NCBI GenBank assembly: GCA_037447655.1
Contig: JBBHKE010003299.1
Span: forward strand, 1-64,000
DNA length: 64,000 nucleotides
Reading direction: 5' to 3'
Source of the DNA: Zygnema cylindricum
Taxonomy: Eukaryota; Streptophyta; Zygnematophyceae; Zygnematales; Zygnemataceae
Below, piece after piece: positions 32,101 to 44,073 of the stretch. The notes under the pieces are model-generated. The model saw only the letters and a program-made list of their open reading frames with translations, did no database searches and was not told the origin of the DNA. Both the position numbers and the translations under genes were made by a program. The number at the start of each line of letters is the position of its first letter. Within the stretch, counting starts at the first letter, position 1.

Positions 32101-35100
32101 AAGCTATGGAGAGATGACTGAGAGAGTAAGATTATAACTCGTCATTGGTCATCCACACTAAGTACATCATAATGCTGGATAATGCTCTCTGTTCATCAAA
32201 TTGCAAATCTAGCTATTTGATCTTCCTTTGGATTGACTCTGAATTCTTTGTCCATGGTTTTATTCCTGTCATTTTACTTTCCACTTTCGAGCTTACTCCG
32301 TATCTGACACTGAGGATGTGGGTGGATTATGTCTTCTGTACAGCCTGGCATGGGTATTCTCTTGCTAAATATTCTTACGAAATACTCATCAGGTAAGATT
32401 TCTTTCTAATTTACAATGCTGCAAGTTCAGCTAACCTATGATTGATATGACCAGTGCAATTGAATAGGAAATTTATGCAGAAAAGCTGTTTATACTGTGC
32501 ATGGGAGTCTGGTTGAATAAAGAAGCAATGTAGTGTTAAATATGCTGCTGTCATGGTATCGGATGTGATTTCTTATTTTGAATTCTGCTTTTGGACAAAA
32601 GAAAAGAAATAAGTTTCTTTTGTCCTCTGTCCGGGTCTGTTTCTCTGCACAAAAATTTGTAGTCACGCTGTGTGGGTTCGGCACGTGGCGTCTTTGTGTA
32701 ATTCTGTCCGGTACAAAGCTATGTAGGCATTATTTACAGAAACTGCATAGCATACTAATGCAGCTTTCATTAATGTTCTGCATTTACTGCATAATCTTGT
32801 GTGCACTATTAGGAATGCACCAGTGCCCTGTACCCCCTTAGTTTGAACCAATGAATGGAGTGAATGAATAGAAAATTAATTATGGCATTGTACGAAAACT
32901 ACAATTTTTGAGTGTCCTACATTTGAAAAGTGAAAATTTTCACTTCTATGTGGTTCACAATCACGAATAGCGATCAATTTTACAGAAATGTAAAAAACTC
33001 TTGCATCCATGTCTTTCTGCTTGTAGTTTCAGCTAAACTTATGGGAAGTCTCAATCGGTGATCCGTGTAATCAACTTTGTACAAATCTTGTAGTTTTTGT
33101 AGTGTATGAAGTAATTGTACGGTTTGTATGAAGACCTTGTGCGTGTTTTTATTCATAGGTTTGAACTAGGCCACCGTTTGGCTTTGTTAGCACGTTAAGC
33201 TTCAACGGTTTTGAGCACACTGATATTTTTATTTGAAACACTTGTTCACCTACCCGTAAACTCTGTAGGATGTATGCACACAGGCTTACTGGGAAGGTAC
33301 AAAATTTTAAATAAACTGATCTACATACAGTGTTTTTTCTGAAACTTTTGAAATCAAGACTGAGACTCTAAGGGAACAATATATTCACGGGGGCATATCC
33401 ACGTTGGTTTTGGGTTTTCACCTTCATCGAGTAACATGCCCTCAATTCACAGAAGTCCCACATGTTGGGAATTTATGGCCATTTGAACTTAGAAGTGAAA
33501 TTTGATATCTATTAAATCAAGCAACTTCTAGATTATGTATTTGGTATCCGGTAATCATTTGCGGTTCAAGCTGATGTTAACTCCAAACATTTTGCCTGTT
33601 TGATGCACGTTCTTCCGTGAACTGTTTTGTTTCAAATAGAGGGAAACCTCTTTGTCAATATGCACACAATGTCACTGAAATCTTTTGGTAGGTACAAACA
33701 GAGTAAACTCTTTGTCAATATAGTGTAAAGCCTTTTTGTTAATCTGTCGAAATCCTTCTCGTCAATATGGAGAAGCATCTTGCTCTTTACAGATTGCCTG
33801 GACGATTGACTATGTTTGCTGCATTTGCCATTTAATTATTTTGTATTTTGTATTTGTGGATATTTTCATACCCATTTGATGGGTGCTCTAATAGATATGT
33901 GAAGGTAATGTTAAAGGATGATCAAAGGTAAACAAAATGGGTTTACGTGGGCCATTATTTTGTAGTTGTTTTTTAAGTGTTATTAAACGTTCACTACTAT
34001 CGGCAGTATCCATGACAATAACATCTTCATAATCTATATGTTATCCTGACCTTCATTTCAATTTATTTATGAATTACAAGCACTGAACAACCTTAGTCGT
34101 TCAAACAAGTTTACATTGATTGCTTGTCGAATCGTTCAGTAAAGTTCAGTTCAACACTTCTCATTCCTGCTATTAATCATACACTCCAGATTTTTTCTCT
34201 ATGAACACTGTAAGTTTATTTCCATTCTGCAAGAGAGCCAGACAAATTCGGATGATGCTGCTTGTCTGGATCGCCTATATTGCCTCCTTGAAAGACTTGT
34301 TTATTATTGGGAGGTTTGCAGGCACGAGTTCTTTGCATGGGGAACAGTGGAAGAGTCTTATTATTTGACTTATGTCTTTTATTGGTGTAATTCTTTTCTG
34401 AGTCATCCACGTCTTTGATATGACCATTAATATGAACGGATTACGTTTCTGTCGGAAGGTCTTTTTTGTTGCACTAATCTAAAGCCAACGTGTTCCTCTT
34501 GTTTGCAGCTTTTGCAACAATTGTCGATGGAAAGAATGAGGAGATGTCGACGTCAGAGTTATCTGGTGGAGCTCGTATTCATTACATCTTTCAAAATATT
34601 TTTGTGAAAAGATTAGAGGTAGGCTATCTTTACATGTGGAGGGCGACTTTTACCTGATTTGTTATTTTCATAAAATTTTACCAGTTTCAAATATTTGTCG
34701 GCAAGTTTATCTTGTTGGATCTGTTACTGTCAGATTTTCGTGTCTTTTTATGTTTGTATAGCGACTGCATACGTTCAGTTTATAGTTTTCCAACACTAGG
34801 GGATTTCCTCTTTAAATTTAAGCCTCAATTCATGGAAGGGCAAAGACATCGAACTTAAAAGTATTAGTACTAATGGTTTTATTTCATTGAGAAATACAAT
34901 TCTATCGCAAAAAATGCAGTAAACCATGAGTACCACATCTATCTGGGATTGATGTTCCAGTTGGAGTTTGTGCTTCATGTGGGGCAAATGCACCTTGTGT
35001 GTTGATGTCAGACTGTGTATTCTCTATTTTTTCATGTCTGGGGAGGATGTTATGGCATAGCCTCCCTTTTTGGATTATTGGTCGGTATATTTTGCCTTTA

Positions 35101-38100
35101 AATTGTTTAAATGTCGGGTAGATTTTATGAGTAATTTACCAGTCATTTACTGTTAACATACTGTTGATATTTGATGTACGCCATAGATTTGCTAGTTTAC
35201 CCCCGAAACAAGAGTAAACTCCTGGTAGTGTAATTCCCCTTTGGGGTCAGGAAGCGATATGGCATTTCTTTTCTTAAATGATTTGGTAATCCCATCAAGT
35301 CGTGTGCTTTTTGTCTGTGCCTGCAGGATGTGGACCCTTGTGATGATCTCAGTGATGATGACATACGGACAGCTATTCAGAATGCTACGGGCCCTAAAAA
35401 TGTCCTGTTTGTACCAGAGGTTCATTTCTAACCTTCTCAGAGTGGATTTAGCAGTTGCAGCTGTAGTCATATGCTATTGATTTCAATGTATGGTTTGATC
35501 GTTTTTCTTTCTGCTCGCGATATGTGGGTGCTTTCTAACAGTTGTGGTATGTCCTCCATATTTCCGCGTAAGGTTGCTAAGTGCCTTTTTGGTTTGAAAC
35601 CTGCTGATCACTTTCAGGTGCCATTTGAAGTACTCATTCGACGGCAAATTGCACGACTCTTGGATCCGTCATTACAGTGTGCCCGTTTTGTCTACGATGA
35701 GCTTGTTAAGGTACGAAGAAAAAGGTATTTTTAAGGCATGAAAAAGAAATGATGTGATTCAAATGTGACGAAGCAGGGTACATGAGGTTCCGTTTTGTTG
35801 TCCGTGTTGTTGGTGGTATTCTTTGTAGAGGGGATTGTAATAGACTTAGAATTGCTCATCTGTTTTGCCACATGCTTTTAGTAGATTCTATGTTTTTTAT
35901 TTAGTTTCAAATTTACCATTCAAACATGTTGGTTTGGATAACCAAGGAGACTTCCATAGATGTAATTTCTCTATTCAATGGGCATTTTACAGATTTCACA
36001 CTGTTGTGAGTCATATGATCTGCAACGTTTCCCTGTCCTTCGACGTCGAATTGAAGAGACAGTGGCTGGCTTTTTAAGAGACGGTTTATCACCGGCCGAA
36101 ACAATGATAGGGCATCTCATAAATATGGAGGTAAGTTCTGTGGATGGAACCTTAGGAAGGTACCAGTTATTTTAGATCCAGGCTCTGTTTAGAAACGAGT
36201 CAAGAATTTCACGCGTTAAACTGAATGCCATTTGTATGTGATTGGCAAGATGATGCAATACTGGGAATCTGATCATTTCTGAAAGGCAGTTTGTGGAGGG
36301 AGAAGGGCCTAAATTGAAGGTTAAACTCCATTCTTAACCGGTAACAATTTTTTGTCTTGTCTACATTTGTTGCTGGGCCCTCTGAGGTGTAGTCTATTGT
36401 ACACGATGATTCTGTATCACTGACAAGACCTTCATGGCCACGAAGGCTTGTATTAACTGATCGATTTACTGCTCATGCATATCTCAGATGGATTACATTA
36501 ATACTTCTCATCCTAACTTCATTGGAGGAAGCAAAGCTGTGGAAACCGCACTTTCACAGGTCAGGGGTGCTAAGGTGAGCCTTTATTGCCATGAAACTTC
36601 CTTATCTGACTGTGACCCTTTACACCTTGAGGCTGGTATAAAATCAGATCAATTTGATCGAGTGCAAATTGAGCTGCTTTTTGAAGGGGGTGACTAGATG
36701 TTGATCAAAGGAGTGTTGCAGCATGCGCCAAACATAGAGAAAGAAACGGAAACTTGAAAAGGTATATGTTGAAGTACTCGGATAATGTTGCAAAAGTTGT
36801 TGCTTGTCATGGGCTCACTGGCCGGCCTGCTTGCACTGCACAGCTCTGTGATGAATCCCAGGTACAGGCTGAGACCGAAATCCCAGATGATGAGCAACAA
36901 TTGGCTTCTCACTCACCCTTAACGGGAAGGGGGAAAAAGCGAATCAGTTCTCCTAAATCTCCTCCCGCTCTTGACAAGCCATCTCGGCCGTCGAAGCGCA
37001 AGTCAGCCCTCCGGTTGCTGTGGTTTTCCAGTGTGGGTTCCAAAGCCAGATGTATAGGCTGCTTATTGCCTCCTGTCGCGAGAAAAAAGCCCAAAAATTT
37101 CTCCAGGCGACCTCTTGCCAACATCCTTATCAAGGGCTTTTGATGAAAAGATTTCGTGCACTGGATCACATTTCAGGGAGGGAAGCCCAATGCAGACTAA
37201 GGGCTATACACTCTTCACTGAGGATAGAATTGGATATGCGAGTCTTCGGGAAATGGCTTTTTTGAGTTTGAAAAAAGGCTGTTGCTTGTATATGGGTGGT
37301 TTTAGCAGCATGAAGCAAACGAATGGAAGGAGTCTCATGTGGAGAAGGCTGCATCGGAGAAGGTAGTGCCCAAGTCGAGGGCCATTTTGGCCAGGAATAA
37401 CCTGCCTTCTCACCCAACTGATATGGTATTTCATTCTCCATTTTATTCAAGTCATAAGTAGGGAGCGTACTTGGGTTTGTCCATTCACACTGTTCTTTTA
37501 TTATTGTTATTCTGTTTGCAGTTTCCTCTATTGACATTGTTGTTTATATGTACTTAAATGTTTCTGGTGTTTTTGTCCCTCTTGCTTAAGCTGTAGCTGT
37601 TTTTTGGCTTCTACCTTCACTGGCAAAATTTTCCTGTATATTTATGATGTACAATGTTTACTTGTGTATACTTGATATTGTCAATTTTTGCCATGTCTGA
37701 CGATGCTACCTCTGATGTCTTACCAGGCACCCACCCGACAACCACTCTCCAATGGAGTGAACATCGAGAGAATACACAACGAGAAAACAGGTGTTACAGG
37801 TTCGTTTTGTCAGATTTGAAATTGATCCAGTCTTAAGGATGTCACATCACATACATATGGGCTATGTTCGTCTGCTAAAACTTTTGTATGAATTGCAGAT
37901 TCTCGACTTGAGTCCAATTTTGTGTTAGGTGACCGAGCAGTCAACATTCTTTGCAACGGTCTTGCCTTTTTTGTTTTTTGATGCTTTTCTTGGCTCGGAG
38001 AATAGTTTTTGTTTCCATTTTCCCGTGGATTTCTTGAGACTTGATTTGTTGGAAATCTCAAACCTTGTGGACCTCAGGTTCGACAACCAGCTGGGGCATT

Positions 38101-41100
38101 TCCTCCATATTCAGTGGAGGGGATCGCAGTGGAGGTGGAAAGAGCCCAAGCGCAACACCCATATTTCCAGATAATCTTCCAGAGCCTCCTATCAGCATCC
38201 ACCTCAAAGAAGTAAGTCCCCCATTCACTTGCTGACTACTTATTATGGAATTTCATTGATGGTACAGAACTATAAGAGAAACTATGTCTTTTGTGTTGTG
38301 GTGTGTGTTGGCTGGTTTCCTAGTTTCCTCTGTCTTTACCATTTTATATTCATGCGCCTGTACTTGTTCGCAATTGGTACATTATATTCTTATATGGTTT
38401 ACAGTGTTTGTGTTAATATTTGCTCTGATTGAATGTTGCTGATTTTGATGCTTGTTGTTGCAGCCTCCTGCTGTATTAAGGGCGGTTGACGAGAAATCTC
38501 AAGAAGAATCGACAGAAATTGCTGTTACCCGGCTTTTATTGAAATCCTATTACGACATTGTTCGCAAAAATATTCAGGATGCAGTACCCAAGGCCATTAT
38601 GCACTTTCTGGTGGGCATTTTCTGCTCTTGTTCTGTCATTTAACCGAAATTGACTCAGATTAGAAAGATGAAAGAAAGGTGCAATTTATTGGAAAGGGAG
38701 GTGCAGTTGATTAATTTAAGTGATTTATCTTTTGCCCGTTTTTTTCAAATTCTTTTATCTAGAAAATTGGAAATATTACTTATTGTTAGTTTCTTCATGC
38801 TTGGTTGAGGTACTGTTACACTTGGAAAATGTCTCTGGGAAAAGAACATTTATTTTTTTAAAATCTGACATCGTGTCTTAATAGTCACCAAGACTTCATT
38901 TATTCCAATGAAATGCAATTTGGCAATATTTATTCTTACACCAGAAATGGTTTGATATGGCCGCTCCGTGCATGTTGTTGAAAAATATTTGTGCAATCAT
39001 ATGTGATAATGTACACTGTAAATTAAATTTCCCATCCTCTGAACTGATTCCTCATTGATTTAAAGCATGAATCTATTATTTTTGGGCTGCGGATGGGTTA
39101 TAACTAGTGTTGGGTATCGAGGACCACTTGCCGATATTCGATATGTACCGAATTTTAGGTACCCGATAATCGATATATCGCTTCGATATATCGATTATCG
39201 AAATATCGCCGATATATCGTATCGACGATATATCGAAAATGAAAATTTTAATTTTTTTTTTCAAACCCCCCCCCCCCCCCCCTGAGCCCTCAGGGGGGGG
39301 GGGGGGGGGGAAAAAATCACCTCCGTACGATTTTTCGTACGATTTTTCGTACAGTTTTCCGTACAGTTTTCCGTACTCTCACTGTACGGACAAGCAATTT
39401 TTGCGATATATATCGCGATAATTTATGTTGGTCCCGGTACGATATATCGAGGAATCTGTTCGATCGATATTCGATATATCGAATATCGAAATTATCGCGA
39501 TATGAAACTACCCGATACCCAACACTAGTTATAACCCACTTTATATAACACGTGCCTTTAATAAAATATGTGTCCTGTTTTGTACAGGTCAACCAAGTTA
39601 AGCGAGAACTTCACAGTGTCTTCATTCGAGAGCTTTACAAGTGAGCACATCGTCCATATTACACAAACTATCTAAATCAGAAGCTGGTTAAGTGGTCGCA
39701 AATTGCTCTTTCTTGTGCTTGATGGTATCTTTAGGCTTGAGGAATGTACAGGTGGTTTCATGATTTGCCTATAGACCTGCACCTGCCTCTCACCTCATAC
39801 CTCTCAGGTTCAACAAAATACAAACAATAACCACACTTAAAACACATCTTCTTAAAACACACCTGTATTCTCCAAAAGTATTCCCTTGTTTGTGTTTGAG
39901 GGTATTACTATTTTTCCATGGAGTTTTCGTACCTCTCAGATCCATCAAAACACAAATAATAACCGGCAATCTGCCAAATCCATGTTTGAGTGCATGAGAG
40001 TTTTCCTAAGGATGTTTTTTTGGGACGGGATACAGGGAGGCGTTATTTGAGGAGATGCTGCAAGAGAGAGAGGAGGTGGCTATGAAGCGAAAACGTTGTA
40101 AAGAAATTTTACGGGTGCTGCAGCAAGCTGCATGGGTAATGCAGCTTCCATCAATTTTGCCCATGTGATCACAATTCCTGAACCTTTTTGTTGGGTGTTT
40201 TTCGACTTAACACCAATACATAATGATCACAATTCCTGAACCTTTTTGTTTGGTGTCTTCCGACTTAAACCATTACATCATGATGACAATTCCTGAACCC
40301 TTTGTCGGTTGCTCTTCGACCTCAACCAGTGCATTGCGGTCGCAATTCCTGAACTCTTTGTTGGGTGTTTTGGGCCTTAAAACCATTCTCTGAACCCATT
40401 GTTGGGTGTTTTTTGACTTAAACCGTTCATCTCGAATGGCCACGACTACTTTCAGCCTTCTTGGGGCTTGGGATGTTGCTGGACTCTTATTGTTCATTTA
40501 TAGTTGGATGGCGATGATAGTTCTCACCTTCTGTTAGGTGCTTTTAAGCTTGGATCATTTATTTTCAATAGTCACGATTCTGAATACGGTGTTTCTTTGT
40601 AATATCCGACTTTTCTCTGCATTTAATAGTGGGGGCCCAGTTGTCCATCTGGTGTGTGTGAACTTTCCTTTCTAGTCTGGTCATGCATATGTATCTCATT
40701 AGTTTCTCATATGTATCTCATATGTTTCTCGTATGTATCTCATATCTATCGGACGAATAGTGTGTCTTGTGAAATTGCTGTCGACACTCTAAATTAACAC
40801 ATGCACTTTTAACAAAGCTCATACTTTCACTCCCTTCCCGATCTTTTTTTTTCTGTTTTTTGCAGACACTAGAGGAGTTACCATTAGACTCGGACGGGCC
40901 CATTCATACTTACAGTGGTACTTTGGATTCCACTGGACTACCGGCCGCGTCTTCTTACAATTTGGTCGCAAGTAAGCTTCAAGCTCAACAATATGAAGGC
41001 ATTCCTCCTAATCCATATGCATCAGTCGCTTTCCAACAAACTTCACCATCCTTGAGAGGTTTGGGGCGAAGGTCTGGTCCGGACGCAGGTCTGGGATTGG

Positions 41101-41132
41101 GCTCCGGTAGTTCATTGACAAACGGAAGATGA
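29174..41132 (+). CDS. DRP3: Dynamin-related GTPase of the plant DRP3 type, about 21 exons
   Basis: Exons read from splice signals and phase: 29174-29560, 29683-29965, 30210-30238, 30702-30803, 31257-31325, 31641-31700, 32015-32125, 32344-32392, 34509-34618, 35327-35419, 35618-35710, 35993-36130, 36488-36574, 36862-about 37032, 37306-37425, 37727-37790, 38078-38211, 38464-38610, 39588-39640, 40036-40135, 40866-41132. The product is about 890 residues. GTPase motifs: GSQSSGKS (residues 58-65), the switch-I Thr region [17 protein letters not shown] (split between exons 3 and 4) and a G5-like LINRSQE. Then comes a stalk ([34 protein letters not shown]), a variable [10 protein letters not shown]...[10 protein letters not shown]-type linker (sequence here [10 protein letters not shown]) and a GED ([16 protein letters not shown]). 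No PH or proline-rich domain, as in DRP3A/3B, which sever mitochondria and peroxisomes. Only the end of exon 14 is uncertain; all other phases match. Two MITEs sit in introns. Confidence 0.92.
30000..30180. repeat. Short tandem duplications in DRP3 intron 2
   Basis: A TTGGTGTTGAGTGCTA(G/C)GCCAAGGGT unit occurs twice in tandem (29979-30033). A unit containing ACAATTCACAAA(A/G)GCAT occurs twice (30073-30160). Confidence 0.6.
31393..31591. mobile_element. MITE, family N, in DRP3 intron 5
   Basis: The ends CACTGCCCATCACTAT and ATAGCGATGGGCAGTG are inverted repeats flanked by TA on both sides (31391-31392, 31592-31593). The internal motif AATTAGTATT is shared with the copies at 52700-52896 and 15175-15385. 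199 bp, non-coding. Confidence 0.72.
32393..34508 (+). other. Long DRP3 intron 8 (2.1 kb)
   Basis: Between the 49-nt exon 8 and exon 9. I see no transposon ends and no ORF; some short repeats of CTCTTTGTCAATAT near 33650-33780. Confidence 0.6.
39105..39527. mobile_element. Non-autonomous hAT element in DRP3 intron 18
   Basis: The terminal inverted repeats TAGTGTTGGGTATCG are identical to those of the 4.5 kb hAT at 22055-26548. The 8-bp duplication GTTATAAC flanks it (39097-39104 and 39528-39535) and is itself palindromic. Subterminal regions are dense in ATATCG words. At 39266-39310 there is a hairpin of 17 C, TGAG, CC, CTCA and 18 G. 423 bp, no ORF of its own. Confidence 0.9.
40168..40450. 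repeat. About 57-bp minisatellite in DRP3 intron 20
   Basis: Five diverged units containing AATTCCTGAACCTTTTTG and TTGGGTGTTTTTCGACTT. It lies just after exon 20. Confidence 0.7.
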
Positions 41133-42763
41133 TGATGGTATGGTTGACATGGGAGAAGTTATCTCTGACATTGACATTTTTGAATTTCGAATTTTGAATT
41201 TTGAATTTGCGTTTTTAGTTGGAGGATCAAGAAGGGTAGAGATTTTATAGACATTTTGGTTTGAGTGTCACGTCACGCGATTCTTTTTTTCAAATCCGGA
41301 AAAGAAACAGCTGTTTGGCTGTAATTAATAGTTGGACGTCCAAGTCGGACGGCTCCCAATGTAAATTTTTTAACATTGGTTTTCACTCCAAAAGAAGACG
41401 AGAAAGTAAATCGATTTTCAAAAGGCGTAGATGCTCTCAACTTGAGGTTTTGAGGATGTCTAGACTAATAGGCGGCTAAGAATGTATTTGCTTGTAAGCA
41501 AAAAAAAAAGTTCAGGAAGGCAAAAAGTAAAAGAAGAAAGAAAGAAAGATGTCTCTCTCTCTTGGTTTTAGGCAGGATATTTGGTCAACGAAACTTTTTT
41601 TTTTTTCGGAGCTTAAATATTTTCAGCTGCCTGTTTGGAGGGACCAAGATGTAGAGTTGAGAGTCTATTTGGAACAATAATTGTGCAAATACAAAGAGCT
41701 TCAAAAAGCCATATCGGTGGGAATGTGCCCTTGGATATGGTGTGTGGTAGGAAGGTGTTAAATGAACCAAGAAATTGTTGATGGTTGAGTCTACTTTATA
41801 CCCGTCTTTTTTTTTTTTTTTTTGGGTAATATGCTATGTGTGATTCTGAGAAAGTTATCTAAGTGTCCGTACCTCACCAGATTTGTAGGTGGGTTTACTC
41901 GTAGTTCATTTGGGTTCGGCTGTGGCTATAATAGGTGGAAATTTCTAAGGTTGTTTCACTGAATATATGGCATATGTGAATTGGTGGCCCGTAAGTCAGT
42001 ATTGTATCTTGCAAATTATGGGGCTTCGAGAAAATGTAGGTCGTGCAAGCTACTGTTGTGTGATTGTATATACATAAGCTGTGAATATGTTGTTTTTCCG
42101 TGTTTATTGCTTGTTTTGCATATGCTTTAGCCATTCGCGACTATGCTTTTTTAATTGACAGGAAAAGTTCATTAGGACTATTAGCAGTGTCTTATTTTTG
42201 TGATCACTGGCACGGAAATATTAACAGATGTTTTTTTGCCCACGAACGTGGACTTGTTGTGTTGATCATGTCTGGAGTGGGAATCAAATCCCAAACAATT
42301 ATTGTTTTAATATCTGTTGTCTTTAGAAAGAAATGGTATGATAACACTTTCTAACAAAATTGTTTTGCACCTTAACGGTTATTTGATTTGACCAAATTCG
42401 AATCTAGTGTGTCGACGTAGATGACTGCAGTAGTTGTACCACTTTGATATTGACAAAAGCTGTAGCCTAGTGTCAATATTCCTCCGTTTATTGGTCTGTG
42501 ACAATTTAATAACAATAGATAAAAAAACCAATTCATTTAACGTTGTAAGCTGCCTAACTATACTTCCGATGTCATAGTAGTGTGGTCTATCGCGACACTG
42601 ACCGGGATTCCAGACCTGGCAACCGGCTACCGGGAAGAGTTAAGCATCATCCTACTTTTGCTGGTCACTTGTTCAATAAATCTATTTTTTTCATAAAAGT
42701 AAGGCGACGATGTTCTTTAAATTATAAAATTTAAATTTAAAAAAACATATTCGTATCTCCATA
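41133..42763. other. 3' flank of the dynamin gene and intergenic DNA, no gene
   Basis: Should contain the DRP3 3' UTR. Poly-T runs at 41598-41606 and 41808-41823. No transposon ends or RNA genes that I can support. A tRNA-like word string near 42590-42650 was considered and rejected. Confidence 0.4.
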
Positions 42764-42836
42764 TCCGTTGTAGTCTAGTCGGTTAGGATACTCGGCTCTC
42801 ACCCGAGCGACCCGGGTTCAAATCCCGGCAACGGAG
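42764..42836 (+). tRNA. tRNA-Glu-CTC: tRNA-Glu (anticodon CTC)
   Basis: 73 nt that fold as a complete cloverleaf. The acceptor stem TCCGTTG pairs with CAACGGA. The anticodon arm is CTCGG-CTCTCAC-CCGAG with anticodon CTC. The T arm is CCGGG-TTCAAAT-CCCGG, which also supplies the B box. It matches the plant tRNA-Glu(CTC) sequence as I remember it except in the D-loop and a few T-arm bases. No intron. A T-run about 30 bases downstream (from 42866) can terminate Pol III. Confidence 0.95.
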
Positions 42837-42979
42837 CTCCCGAGTGGAGCTAGACCACTGTATTTTTTTTCTTCTTTCCGCACAATTAAATATAGTCATG
42901 AGCAGTCACAATATTTAGTGAAATAGTTTCATTACGGAAAATATTTTGAACGAACAACTGACCATTTCACATCTATGCC

Positions 42980-43300
42980 GGTATGGGTAAACAGTCACGA
43001 GAGTGACAGATGGGTTAATGCTATTAACGAGGAGATGGCCTCAATAATGGAAGCAAAAACCTGGGAATTAGTGGACTGTCCCGTAGATAGAAAACTAATT
43101 GGCTGCAAGTGGGTATTTAAACTAAAACTAAACCCAAGTAACTCTATAGAGAGATATTAGGCTCGGTTGATAACTAAGGGATATACACAGAAAGAGGGAA
43201 TAGATTTTGAAGAAACTTTTGCCCTAGTAGTGAGGTTTCCCTCGGTGAGAATCCTTCTAAACTTAGCAGCGGCGGAAGACATGGAGGCATGTAAAATTAA
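42980..43300 (+). pseudogene. Copia reverse-transcriptase fragment
   Basis: Encodes RWVNAINEEMASIMEAKTWE, then GCKWVFKLKLN and [17 protein letters not shown]: the N-terminal part of a Copia RT. It is very close to the corresponding part of the intact Copia at 57080-63527 but on the opposite strand. A stop (TAG at 43158-43160) interrupts it and it breaks off before the YVDD motif. No LTRs are adjacent. Confidence 0.88.
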
Positions 43301-43389
43301 CTATTACCCACGGCATAAGATTTCAATTTTTAGAAGGAAACCTTATCTTCAAATATTGAAGTTCTGTTGGACTACAATATAGTATTTTA

Positions 43390-43606
43390 CACCGTGTATC
43401 GCTATTAGTGTTAATCTTTTTTTCGCCACTTAAAACATCTTTTCTCCGTACACACTTGTTCGATTTTCAATTTAAAAGCGCCAAGTGGAAGATGAGAAGC
43501 TTACCTTTCAATTGCAACCGTCAGATCCACAATCGGACAAGTATGTATGGAGAAAAAATAGTTTAAGAGGCAAAAAAAACATTAACACTAATAGCGACTC
43601 ACGCTG
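43390..43606. mobile_element. MITE, family M, copy 3
   Basis: The left end CACCGTGTATCGCTATTAGTG and the right end CACTAATAGCGACTCACGCTG are inverted repeats flanked by TA (43388-43389, 43607-43608). Internal GCCACTTAAAACATCTTTTCT is shared with copies 1 and 2. It begins about 90 bp after the Copia RT fragment ends. Confidence 0.7.
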
Positions 43607-44000
43607 TACTGTACTGTAGTAGCCTCAAGTCAAGTGCACAACCATTACGTGTACAACAATGGAACAGTAAACAGTAATGTCAAAAACTGTCAGTTGTCAT
43701 TAGCGCTAAAAGCACTATTTACTTATGTAATACTTACTGGTTTAGGTCTCATTTCTCCTTTGCGCTTTGTACCCAAACTAATGTGGAGACAACAATTGTT
43801 ATTTTGTTAACGCTACTCCTCTCATGGTTTATAGTCGTCCACATCATTTGGATCATTGGGCGCAAGGCATAAAGTTGGATAAAAGGATTCTATATTGGTC
43901 TACCTACTTGAAATTAGACCCCGGAACATGGCATGTACACATTTAATGAAGAGTTCAATTTTATGTGTAATAAATAAAAATTTGAAGAAAGGTTTCGACA

Positions 44001-44073
44001 TCCGTTGTAGTCTAGTCGGTTAGGATACTCGGCTCTCACCCGATCGGCCCGGGTTCAAATCCCTGCAACAGAG
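44001..44073 (+). pseudogene. Decayed tRNA-Glu (CTC) copy
   Basis: Same 5' half as the intact tRNA-Glu 1.2 kb upstream, with the anticodon CTC preserved. Mismatches disrupt the anticodon stem (CCGAT), the T stem (CCCTG) and the acceptor stem (CAACAGA). About 35 bases of 3' trailer (AGCTCCCGAG...TAGACC) are also shared with the intact copy, so the duplication included flanking sequence. Confidence 0.85.

Noticed and set aside
39067-39592. Open frames rich in RYI/DIS repeats on both strands
   Set aside because: Produced by ATATCG-dense subterminal repeats of the non-autonomous hAT element.
42580-42660. Possible tRNA-like or SINE sequence near GGGATTCCAGACCTGGC
   Set aside because: Only a weak B-box-like word; no cloverleaf and no A box at the right distance.
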